From CAYJBH01 sp964369445 (lineage in GTDB: Bacteria; Bacillota; Clostridia; Oscillospirales; Ruminococcaceae): 8,623 nucleotides of DNA. This document shows, piece after piece, positions 1 to 5,193 of this stretch. The notes below the pieces were generated by a model. That model ran no database searches. It saw only the letters and a program-made list of their open reading frames with translations, and was not told the DNA's origin. Location: the NCBI GenBank assembly GCA_964369445.1, contig CAYJFU010000073.1, positions 1 to 8,623 on the forward strand, read 5' to 3'. Position 1 is the first letter of the stretch, and every line of letters starts with the position of its first letter. The position numbers and the translations under genes are program-made.

Positions 1-1
1 A

Positions 2-133
2 GCAAGCCATCACGGAAGTATGGGTTTAGGGTTATCTATGGTGGCACAGATTGCAAAACTGCATGGTGCAAAAATAGAGCTTGAGAGCGAGCTCGATGAG
101 GGCAGTTTATTCACCGTAAAATTCCTAAAATAA
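2..133 (+). CDS. Sensor histidine kinase, C-terminal end (partial)
   Basis: Only the last 43 codons are inside the window; the reading frame enters from the left edge. The translation contains the GLGLSMVAQIAKLHGAKIEL stretch, which is the G2 box and following helix of the HATPase_c ATP-binding domain, and ends with the usual S-x(n)-GS-x-FTVKF strand before TAA. This is the C-terminus of a two-component sensor kinase that would autophosphorylate and pass phosphate to a response regulator, presumably encoded just upstream. The kinase is followed by a strong terminator (164-218). Two small membrane proteins with shared direct-repeat operators lie next door, so they are plausible targets of this system (inference). 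The sensory domain is not visible, so the signal is unknown. Confidence 0.88.
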   Translation, partial: ASHHGSMGLGLSMVAQIAKLHGAKIELESELDEGSLFTVKFLK

Positions 134-147
134 AATTTACGGTTTTA
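113..147 (+). terminator. Weak hairpin overlapping the kinase stop codon
   Basis: ACCGTAAA (113-120) pairs perfectly with TTTACGGT (136-143) around a 15-nt loop that contains the stop codon, followed by a short T run (143-146). It is AT-rich and much weaker than the hairpin at 164-214, so it may only assist 3'-end formation. Confidence 0.35.
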
Positions 148-160
148 ATTTTACTTTAAT
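144..160 (+). promoter_or_regulatory. Tandem 11-bp-spaced direct repeat, candidate response-regulator box 1
   Basis: TTTAAT (144-149), five bases, TTTAAT (155-160), then ten bases to a perfect TATAAT (171-176). The same 17-bp pattern with one mismatch lies at 520-536 before the PepSY gene. Half-sites repeated every 11 bp, ending about 10 bp from the -10 and replacing the -35, are the layout known for OmpR/PhoB/PhoP-class activators. The identity of the regulator is inferred only from the adjacent sensor kinase. Confidence 0.55.
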
Positions 161-163
161 TAT

Positions 164-218
164 ACCACTTTATAATTTAGCTTATAGTAGTATCAGGCTA
201 AATTATAAAGTGGTTTTT
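164..218 (+). terminator. Strong intrinsic terminator after the sensor kinase
   Basis: A perfect 18-bp inverted repeat (164-181 with 197-214), 15-nt loop, followed by a T run (214-218). The stem is AT-rich but long. It separates the kinase transcript from the next gene. Confidence 0.8.
171..176 (+). promoter_or_regulatory. Candidate -10 element for the 68-aa membrane protein gene
   Basis: A perfect TATAAT sits ten bases after the second TTTAAT half-site, with no good -35 hexamer, as expected for an activator-dependent promoter. Transcription would start near 183, giving a leader of about 75 nt. The -10 lies inside the left arm of the upstream kinase terminator, so transcripts from this promoter would not form that hairpin. 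Confidence 0.45.
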
Positions 219-256
219 AGCTAAAAACACAAACACCATAGAAAGGATAGTTTAAA

Positions 257-463
257 ATGACAGACAATGTAAAGTTTATGCTACTCGGCATATTTTTGGC
301 CGTAATGAGTGTGGGAGGGGTTATATTAGCTGATGAGGAAGAATTTTTCTTAATCATCGCTTTAGCTTTACCAATAGCAGCAATATGGTCATTTGCCAAA
401 GGATTTATTGGCAACGATAAAAAGCATACGGTAGTTGAGAGCGAAGACACAACTCCAGAATAA
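257..463 (+). CDS. Small two-helix membrane protein, 68 aa, unknown function
   Basis: I do not recognise a named family. Two hydrophobic segments are visible, about residues 6-25 and 30-47, separated by a short acidic turn DEEE (26-29). A hydrophilic C-terminal tail with KK at 55-56 and an acidic end (ESEDTTPE) follows, giving a hairpin-like integral membrane protein. The positive residues around 48-56 suggest both termini face the cytoplasm. The start is supported by GAAAGGA (241-247), about 9 nt upstream. It has its own candidate promoter and shares the TTTAAT-N5-TTTAAT box with the PepSY gene, suggesting co-regulation. Small proteins of this kind next to two-component systems often modulate sensor or envelope functions, but nothing in the sequence proves that here. 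The reverse-strand reading frame over the same DNA is a shadow. Confidence 0.72.
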   Translation: MTDNVKFMLLGIFLAVMSVGGVILADEEEFFLIIALALPIAAIWSFAKGFIGNDKKHTVVESEDTTPE

Positions 464-519
464 TACAAACACTACCTGTTATAACAACACAGCAAAAATA
501 ATTGCGGAAATTTTAAAAC

Positions 520-536
520 TTTAATATTACTTTAAT
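520..536 (+). promoter_or_regulatory. Tandem 11-bp-spaced direct repeat, candidate response-regulator box 2
   Basis: TTTAAT (520-525), ATTAC, TTTAAT (531-536): 16 of 17 bases identical to the box at 144-160. Ten bases further lies TAAGAT (547-552), overlapping an alternative TATAAG (545-550). It probably drives the PepSY-domain gene. The binding protein is inferred, not shown. Confidence 0.55.
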
Positions 537-600
537 TTTTGAGGTATAAGATTAAAGCTACAATGAGAACTATAAACAAAAATACGAGGAGGCATTTATA

Positions 601-1260
601 ATGAAATCAAAATTTACGTTAAAAACATTGGGCATAATTTCTTGTGCTGTATTTCTATCAGTTGCATTGGCCATCGGTGTTATAGCTGTGACAAGTCCTA
701 TGACAACAACCCACAAAGAGCAGGCTACTGTAGTACAAACTGAACATGTTGCAATTGATTCATCAGCGCAACCCTTGTTAAATGCCACAGAAAGCTATAT
801 CGGAGAAGCGGAAGCGACAGCTATAGCGCTTGCACACGCTGGATTAAACGAAACTGATGTGTCACACATGATGTGCAAACTTGATTATGACGATGGCATA
901 GCGGAATATGAAGTGGAATTTTGGGACGTCACAAAGGAATATGACTATGAAATCAATGCAATAAATGGTGAAATTATAGGCTATGACTACGACATGGAAA
1001 GCTATGGTGCAACTCCTGTAACTCCAGCGGTTACAAACACTCCAACCGAATATATCGGAGAAGCGGAAGCGAAGGCTATAGCGTTTGCACATGCAGGTGT
1101 GACGGAAAGTGAAGCTAGTCGCATTAAGTGTGAGTTAGACTTTGATGATGGCTATGCTGAATACGAGGTCGAGTGGGAGATCGATAGAATGGAATACGAA
1201 TATACAATTAGTGCTACTGATGGTACAATTTGGGAACATGATGTGGAATATGATAATTAA
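601..1260 (+). CDS. Membrane-anchored protein with two tandem PepSY-type modules
   Basis: The 219-aa product has an N-terminal hydrophobic segment (about 9-30, after basic residues MKSK) acting as signal or anchor, a Thr/Ser/Gln-rich linker (31-63), and two repeated modules. Each begins YIGEAEA-x-AIA-x-AHAG (66-81 and 151-166), continues with a C-x-L-D-[YF]-DDG-x-AEYEVE strand (92-106 and 177-191) and ends in a Y-[ED]-Y-x-I-x-A-x-[ND]-G hairpin. This is the alpha-beta PepSY/YkoI-like pattern; such domains occur in extracytoplasmic proteins, some inhibiting proteases or sensing envelope stress. The start is backed by GAGGAGG (586-592), 8 nt upstream. The modules are 85 codons apart and share a 22-bp identical stretch (796-817 and 1051-1072), pointing to a fairly recent internal duplication. 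The protein is very acidic. It is probably controlled through the box at 520-536. The domain call is confident; the role is inference. Confidence 0.85.
   Translation: MKSKFTLKTLGIISCAVFLSVALAIGVIAVTSPMTTTHKEQATVVQTEHVAIDSSAQPLLNATESYIGEAEATAIALAHAGLNETDVSHMMCKLDYDDGIAEYEVEFWDVTKEYDYEINAINGEIIGYDYDMESYGATPVTPAVTNTPTEYIGEAEAKAIAFAHAGVTESEASRIKCELDFDDGYAEYEVEWEIDRMEYEYTISATDGTIWEHDVEYDN
796..1072 (+). repeat. Internal in-frame duplication of the PepSY module
   Basis: Bases 796-817 and 1051-1072 are identical, and similarity continues on both sides. The offset is 255 bp, exactly 85 codons, so the duplication keeps frame and repeats one whole domain. Confidence 0.8.
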
Positions 1261-1309
1261 ATAAAGTCTAGCACTTAAATATTGTAAATTTCATAAGAGT
1301 TCACACTAA

Positions 1310-1344
1310 AAAACAGACTAAAACAATAGGTTTTAGTCTGTTTT
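1310..1344. terminator. Strong bidirectional intrinsic terminator
   Basis: A perfect 15-bp stem (1310-1324 with 1330-1344) with loop AATAG. The right arm ends in TTTT and the left arm is preceded by an A run (1308-1313), so it can work in both directions. On the plus strand it ends the PepSY transcript. On the minus strand it would stop read-through from the sugar operon or from the gene remnant at 1349-1453. Confidence 0.88.
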
Positions 1345-1710
1345 GTTCTCATTTTATATCACTTTCTAACGCTAATATTAGCTCATTTCCCCCGTAGGCA
1401 TTTGAGGCTTCTTCCATCTGTCGGAATATTTCCACCATGTCCTTGTGAGACCATTAAATTTTGTATGTTATCTCAAGACCACACCCCGACGGTAGTTACA
1501 AATTGGTATTGTGACATTGCAGCCACAAGGCTTGTGAGCTTGTTGAAAACCGACGTGTTGAATGTGAAAAACATCACATTCGTCTAGTAGCAATTGTATT
1601 AATACTTGCATTTTTATCATCGTTTTGTTAAATATCCCTATAGTGGAAATTTTACTTTGCCTATGAACATCCGCACCAAAGTTACGAAATCATACAAATG
1701 TATAAAAATT
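1345..1710. other. Intergenic region with short hairpins, no supported gene
   Basis: Apart from the fragment at 1349-1453, no reading frame here has both a start signal and protein-like composition. Several short dyads are visible: CACAAG-G-CTTGTG near 1524-1536, and GAATGTGA / TCACATTC around AAAACA near 1560-1581. No rRNA, tRNA, tmRNA, RNase P, SRP or CRISPR signature was recognised. It also contains the 3' flank of the minus-strand operon, which has no strong terminator of its own just after 1711. Confidence 0.45.
1349..1453 (-). pseudogene. Possible C-terminal remnant of a lost gene
   Basis: On the minus strand an open stretch of 34 codons ends in TGA directly beside the bidirectional terminator. 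Its translation (WSHKDMVEIFRQMEEASNAY, then GGNELILALESDIK) has the amphipathic composition of a real protein end rather than random sequence. An in-frame stop (TAA) lies immediately upstream and no ribosome binding site precedes the internal ATG at 1438. It may be the decayed end of a gene whose body is gone. I recognise no family; coincidence remains possible. Confidence 0.3.
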
Positions 1711-2634
1711 TTACCCCAAATCCCTCAATAGGTTTTCCGCCGCCATCATGCTCATGCTTTCCGATGCTCCGGCGGTGGACGCACCGCAGTGGGAGCCCAT
1801 GATAAGGTTAGGGATCTTGTAGATTTCGGGGTCGGTGGGTGGCTCCTGCGCGAATGCGTCAAAACCGGCGCCGCCTATGCGCTCGGATTTTAGCGCCGCG
1901 ATAAGCGACGTTTCATCCACAAGGCCGCCGCGCGCGGTGTTGATTAGCACCGCTGTCGGTTTCATGGTGGCAAACTGCGCTTCGCCTATCATGTGATGGG
2001 TTTCATCGGTGAGCGGCATGTGCAGGCTGATAAAGTCGCACTGCTCACATATCTGCGCAAGCGTTGCATAGCAGATGTCGTGCTCTTTTGCGTAGTCCTC
2101 ATCCCAGTAGATGTCATATGCCATGACCTTCATGTCAAAGCCCGCGGCACGCTTTGCATGCCCTTTGCCGCTAGCACCAAGCCCTACAATACCGAGTGTC
2201 TTGCCGTACACATCGCTTGTGATGACCTTGCTCCAGTCCTTGTTGTGGCACATGCGGTCGATCTGCACCACCTTTCGCGCACATGCCATCATCAGCGCGA
2301 AAGCATAGTCTGCGACAGCGTTTGCGTTTGCACCGCGTGTTATTGACACGGGTATACCCATCAACTTTGCGCAGCCGAGATCGATGTTGTCGGTGCCCAC
2401 ACCATATTTTGCAATGGCTTTTAAGCATTTTGCCTCTGCCAAAACCTCCGCGTTTAACGGATCGACACCTATAATCACACCGTCGACATCGGCGATGCAC
2501 CCTTTCATCTGCTCCTGTGTCATTATGCTTCCGTGTGGGTTCACAACACACTCACAGCCTGCGGCGACAAGCCTGTCAAACACCGACCTGTCCGTCTTGC
2601 CAAAAGAGCGTGGGGTTATAAGGACTTTTTTCAT
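1711..2634 (-). CDS. SerA-like D-isomer-specific 2-hydroxyacid dehydrogenase
   Basis: The 307-aa product matches the NAD-dependent D-2-hydroxyacid dehydrogenase family (3-phosphoglycerate dehydrogenase type, without the ACT or regulatory extension). Visible motifs: KYGVGTDNID (76-85), the Rossmann dinucleotide loop GLGASG (151-156), Asp174 at the end of the second strand (NAD rather than NADP), NTARGGLVDE (232-241) with catalytic Arg235, Glu264 in FAQEPP, and catalytic His282 in GSHCGAST. Such enzymes interconvert 2-hydroxy and 2-keto acids; PdxB is a relative acting on a phosphorylated sugar acid. It is the last gene of the minus-strand sugar cluster, 210 bp after the lactonase, so it may oxidise C2 of a phosphorylated sugar acid rather than make serine (inference). 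GAGGGA (2641-2646) lies 6 nt before the ATG. Fold and chemistry are secure; the substrate is not. Confidence 0.88.
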   Translation of the reverse strand: MKKVLITPRSFGKTDRSVFDRLVAAGCECVVNPHGSIMTQEQMKGCIADVDGVIIGVDPLNAEVLAEAKCLKAIAKYGVGTDNIDLGCAKLMGIPVSITRGANANAVADYAFALMMACARKVVQIDRMCHNKDWSKVITSDVYGKTLGIVGLGASGKGHAKRAAGFDMKVMAYDIYWDEDYAKEHDICYATLAQICEQCDFISLHMPLTDETHHMIGEAQFATMKPTAVLINTARGGLVDETSLIAALKSERIGGAGFDAFAQEPPTDPEIYKIPNLIMGSHCGASTAGASESMSMMAAENLLRDLG

Positions 2635-2844
2635 ATATTTTCCCTCATTTTGTAGTAGGTTAGCTTAAAACCAACACGTCTTGATTGCTATATTTCGCCT
2701 ATCTGTGCTCGCGACAATCGCAATGCGCGAAGCATGTTTTGAGATTGCCAAATTAACCGTACTCAGGATTCTCACAGGAACAGCGTGTAGCACATGTGTT
2801 CCTTTTAATGGACGCAATTTGCATGGAAACCCGTGTATTGCTTT
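2635..2844. other. Intergenic gap with hairpin and diverged repeat
   Basis: No gene is seen in these 210 bases. They hold an AGGAACA / TGTTCCT inverted repeat (2776-2782 with 2797-2803) and a diverged copy of a repeat also found at 5113-5156. No good sigma-A promoter for the downstream dehydrogenase is visible, so that gene probably depends on read-through. Confidence 0.55.
2707..2750 (+). repeat. Diverged repeat, copy B
   Basis: About 44 bases from near 2707 (GTGCTCGCGACAATCG onwards, through AAGCATGTTTTGA) align with the reverse complement of about 5113-5156. By eye 34 of 44 positions match without gaps, including a perfect 13-base core. The two copies are in opposite orientation and both sit in non-coding gaps of the same operon. 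Confidence 0.5.
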
Positions 2845-3751
2845 TCAAGCAAAATAACCGTTGTCTACTGAATAAGCCGCTTTGGGATTGCTTACAAAAA
2901 TCTGCTCCGTCGGGATTTGTGCCGAATGCAACAACCGTGTAAAGTCGTTCAGGATATAGGACAAACCTATGTCACCGCCGTAGCTTAGCAGTCGTTCCGC
3001 CGTCACGTCCAGTGACATGAGTACCCTGTCTTCGTAGCCGTGCTCAAATAGGTTTTGCACAAGCTGTAGCTCCTGCTCATCGCTGTGGTACTTGAATCGC
3101 CCCACCGTGTCGTATTCAAGGTATGCGCCTGCCGCACAAAGCTCATAGTGCACCGATATATCGGCAACAGCGCGGTCAAGGTGGCAAAAAAGCAAACGGT
3201 GCGGCTCGACACCCCGTGAGGTGAAAAAATCCAGTGCCTGTAGTGGATCTGAATTTTGCTCGACATGTATCATAATCGGGCAACCTGTGCGACGTGCGGC
3301 AACTGCCGCCCCCGAAAACAACTTTTTGTAATCGCCGTCGATGTTGCATCTGTCCAGCGCAACCTTTATCTGTCCTGCTTTAGGGTTGGTCGCGATGGGT
3401 TTAGGCTGGTCGTTATCGCACATTGAGGACATGCCGACACGCAACTCGGCGATGTAAAGTGCCGTGAGCTCGCTCTCGGTAAGCTCAAAAATCCAGTGTC
3501 CTTTTGGGTAAAAGCAGAGCTTGTGAAAACCTGTCGATGCGATAACATTGATACCACTTTGNNNNNNNNNNCACGCCTCCGTTTTGACGGTAGTCGTACA
3601 GCTCCGTCAATGTTTTGCTCGGCTTGTCAATACATAGGGCGGCGTTGCACTCGGCGCTGTGCCCTCTTTTTATATATAGGTGCTCGTGGCACTGACAAAA
3701 CCCCAGTTCTTGCGGTGTGATGTCACCTAAAACCGTCCTTACAACCTGCAT
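2845..3751 (-). CDS. Phosphotriesterase-family (phospho)lactonase, split by an assembly gap
   Basis: The N-terminal 60 codons (MQVVRTVLGDITPQELGF then CQCHEHLYI) carry the HxH metal pair His22/His24 typical of the phosphotriesterase family TIM barrel. After the N run the other reading frame continues as SGINVIASTGFHKLCFYPKG, then KAGQIKVALD (bridging Lys), PIMIHVEQNSD (His), LLFCHLDRA (His) and VLMSLDVTAE (catalytic Asp), so the binuclear metal set is complete. Some bacterial members open phosphorylated sugar lactones (pentono-1,4-lactone-5-phosphates), which fits a sugar cluster with a kinase and an aldolase; the exact substrate is inferred. Translation is probably coupled: ATG shares one base with the aldolase stop (TAATG), and no good ribosome binding site is seen. 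With 298 visible residues plus about 25 missing, length fits the family. The apparent frame change is an artefact of the placeholder gap. Confidence 0.85.
3562..3571. other. Assembly gap (10 N), true length unknown
   Basis: Ten N sit inside the lactonase gene. Ten bases would break the frame: the codons on both sides join only if the gap is a multiple of three. By family comparison (E. coli Php has about 24 residues between the equivalent blocks) roughly 70-85 bases are missing. Confidence 0.85.
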
Positions 3752-4392
3752 TACTTTGCACTACCACGCGTGGCGGCAACGATGGACACCGCCTCGGCGC
3801 AGGTCGCTGTTATGGCGGCAAAATCGCCGTCCGCCATCGCTTTTGGACTGCATAACCAGCCGCCACCGACAGCAAACACCGCATTGTGTACAAACTCCGC
3901 AAGGTTTTTGCCGCTGACACCGCCTGTCGGCACAAATTTTACGTCGCCAAATGGTCCCGACAGTGCCTTTATCGCTTTGATACCGCCGTAAACATCGGCA
4001 GGGAAAAACTTTAAGACGCGCAGACCTAACTTCATGGCGGCGGTTATTTCGGTGGGTGTCACACATCCCGGCACCGGCACTGCACCCTGCTGTAAGGAGT
4101 ACTGTACTATCTCGGCATCAAAGCCGGGTGAAACGATGAACTTTGCGCCGTTTGCTATAGCTGCCTTGCACTGCTCGAGTGTTGTGACGGTGCCTGCACC
4201 GACCAACATGTCGGGGCAACTTTCGGATACCGTTTTTATCGCGCCCAAACCTTGAGGTGTGCGCAGTGTTATCTCCATAATGTCAACGCCGCCGTCAAGC
4301 ATCGCCTGTGCCGCAGGCACGGCGTGCGCCTCATCGCTTATGACGACGACGGGTACAAGGTATGTCTTTGCTATGCGCTCGGATACGGTCAT
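3751..4392 (-). CDS. KDPG/KHG-type class I aldolase
   Basis: The 213-aa product is a member of the 2-keto-3-deoxy-6-phosphogluconate / 4-hydroxy-2-oxoglutarate aldolase family. Motifs in order: LVPVVVIS (12-19), EITLRTP with catalytic Glu40 (40-46), VGAGTV (64-69), FIVSPGFD (85-92), PGCVTPTE (108-115), LKFFPA with Schiff-base Lys128, FVPTGGV (153-159), and AVGGGWL (174-180). It cleaves 2-keto acids to pyruvate (or a hydroxy-pyruvate) plus an aldehyde or aldehyde phosphate in the cytoplasm. I place the start at 4392, not at the ATG five codons upstream (4407): AAGGAG (4398-4403) lies 5 nt before this ATG and inside the last codons of the isomerase gene, whose TAA is 2 nt away. The stop overlaps the lactonase ATG by one base. 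No dehydratase that would make a 2-keto-3-deoxy substrate is in the window. Confidence 0.92.
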   Translation of the reverse strand: MTVSERIAKTYLVPVVVISDEAHAVPAAQAMLDGGVDIMEITLRTPQGLGAIKTVSESCPDMLVGAGTVTTLEQCKAAIANGAKFIVSPGFDAEIVQYSLQQGAVPVPGCVTPTEITAAMKLGLRVLKFFPADVYGGIKAIKALSGPFGDVKFVPTGGVSGKNLAEFVHNAVFAVGGGWLCSPKAMADGDFAAITATCAEAVSIVAATRGSAK

Positions 4393-4394
4393 GG

Positions 4395-4979
4395 TTACTC
4401 CTTCCATTTTGGGTTTTGTATGATAGTAGGCTTGCCGTCCTCGCCCTTGATGATAAGTTTGCGAAAACCTTTTTCCTCGATAGTGCCGTAGTCGTGGCCG
4501 GCATCGCCCCGAAACACGAAAAAAGTAACCAGTGGCACATTACCGGTGTTGACACTGCGGTGTGCGTATCGGCGCGGCACATACACCGCCTTGCCGGGCG
4601 ATAACTCGTGCGCCACCACATCCCCCTCGGGACTTTCCGTCAGCATGTAACCCTCGCCGGACAGCGTGTAGTATACCTCCGACGTGTCCAGTACGGTGTG
4701 AAAATGACCTTTTGTCATAAAGTACTCGTCACCGACGGTGCCGGGGTAGACTATCGACGTGCCAAAGGCATTTTCACCCTCGTGCTCGGGCGCCGAAAGC
4801 TCATAAAACTCGTATACGAGCGCATCTTCCGTGGCGACAGATGTCTCAAAAGCCGCATCGTCTCGGTACATGCCTTTCATCTGCGACAGGTGGCGATAGG
4901 TCGGTGTTGCACCGCTCGAAGCGCCTGTCGACTTATCAAAGTCCAGTACAAAACCTCTAGTAAAATCAAATGTGTTCAA
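4395..4979 (-). CDS. Archaeal-type (cupin) glucose-6-phosphate isomerase homologue
   Basis: The 194-aa product is a cupin-fold phosphoglucose isomerase of the type first described in Pyrococcus, unrelated to the usual bacterial Pgi. The signature MTKGHFHTVLDTSEVYYTLSG (88-108) supplies metal ligands His92, His94 and Glu101; the fourth is His140 in YVPRRYAHRSVNTG. These match P. furiosus His88, His90, Glu97 and His136 with a constant shift of four, and length is near the archaeal enzyme. It would interconvert an aldose phosphate and a ketose phosphate; in this operon the substrate may not be glucose-6-phosphate. The start codon is TTG (4977-4979); no in-frame ATG is near, and AGAGG (4987-4991) lies 7 nt upstream. 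It opens the tightly packed isomerase-aldolase-lactonase block and may have its own promoter (5082-5110). Confidence 0.88.
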   Translation of the reverse strand: MNTFDFTRGFVLDFDKSTGASSGATPTYRHLSQMKGMYRDDAAFETSVATEDALVYEFYELSAPEHEGENAFGTSIVYPGTVGDEYFMTKGHFHTVLDTSEVYYTLSGEGYMLTESPEGDVVAHELSPGKAVYVPRRYAHRSVNTGNVPLVTFFVFRGDAGHDYGTIEEKGFRKLIIKGEDGKPTIIQNPKWKE

Positions 4980-5081
4980 CTTTATACCTCTATTTTGATG
5001 GTTATTTAACTTGAAAAATGAGACAAAATTGCCGAGCAGAAAGTTATCTTTTCAAAGTGAAGGATAGGCACTGTTTCTGTA

Positions 5082-5110
5082 ACTATCCAACAAACGGATA
5101 ATATTGTCAA
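5082..5110 (-). promoter_or_regulatory. Candidate internal promoter for isomerase-aldolase-lactonase
   Basis: On the minus strand TTGACA (5105-5110), a 17-base spacer and GATAGT (5082-5087; four of six matches to TATAAT) precede the TTG start by about 100 bases. A TATCC-N7-GGATA dyad (5084-5100) overlaps the -10 and spacer and could be an operator. Confidence 0.4.
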
Positions 5111-5112
5111 AG

Positions 5113-5156
5113 CAAAATCAAAACATGCTTTGTACATTGCAATTGACGACAACACA
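5113..5156 (-). repeat. Diverged repeat, copy A
   Basis: The counterpart of 2707-2750 in opposite orientation, about 34 of 44 bases alike by eye with core AAGCATGTTTTGA on the minus strand. Divergence suggests an old duplication or two insertions of one small element. Confidence 0.5.
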
Positions 5157-5193
5157 AACAGATGAACTTTCTGCCTGCAAGATGTGACGCTTT

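Larger units (their letters stand above)
4980..5193. other. Intergenic element with terminal inverted repeats and overlapping hairpins
   Basis: These 214 bases separate the AroE-like gene from the isomerase gene. GCAGAAAGTT (5036-5045) is a perfect inverted match of AACTTTCTGC (5165-5174), framing about 140 bp. Inside, GGATAG (5063-5068) can pair with CTATCC (5083-5088), while TATCC (5084-5088) can instead pair with GGATA (5096-5100), so the two hairpins exclude each other. The right half contains repeat copy A. It could be a MITE-like insertion or a regulatory leader. No coding gene is supported. Confidence 0.45.

Noticed and set aside
628..648. Lipoprotein signal (IISC, Cys15) in the PepSY protein
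   Set aside because: The Cys lies at the start of a long uninterrupted hydrophobic stretch, so a plain membrane anchor fits better.
1402..1587. 61-codon plus-strand frame in the intergenic gap
   Set aside because: No ribosome binding site and no protein-like composition; the opposite strand is more gene-like at 1349-1453.
1468..1620. 50-codon minus-strand frame starting MIKMQVLIQ
   Set aside because: No ribosome binding site and a Cys/His/Gln-rich random composition; noted only as part of the structured gap.
1345..1710. CRISPR array, known structural RNA or tRNA
   Set aside because: No regularly spaced repeats and no recognisable tRNA, tmRNA, RNase P, SRP or 5S core.
2776..2810. AGGAACA/TGTTCCT hairpin followed by TTTT as a plus-strand terminator
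   Set aside because: There is no plus-strand transcript expected here, and the stem is only 7 bp with a 14-base loop; on the operon strand it lacks a T run.
3366..3557. 63-codon minus-strand frame over the lactonase
   Set aside because: It is a shifted frame; the family motifs lie in the frame that continues to 2845.
4393..4407. Upstream ATG (4407) as start of the aldolase
   Set aside because: It would place the start inside the ribosome binding site; AAGGAG at 4398-4403 is correctly spaced for the ATG at 4392.
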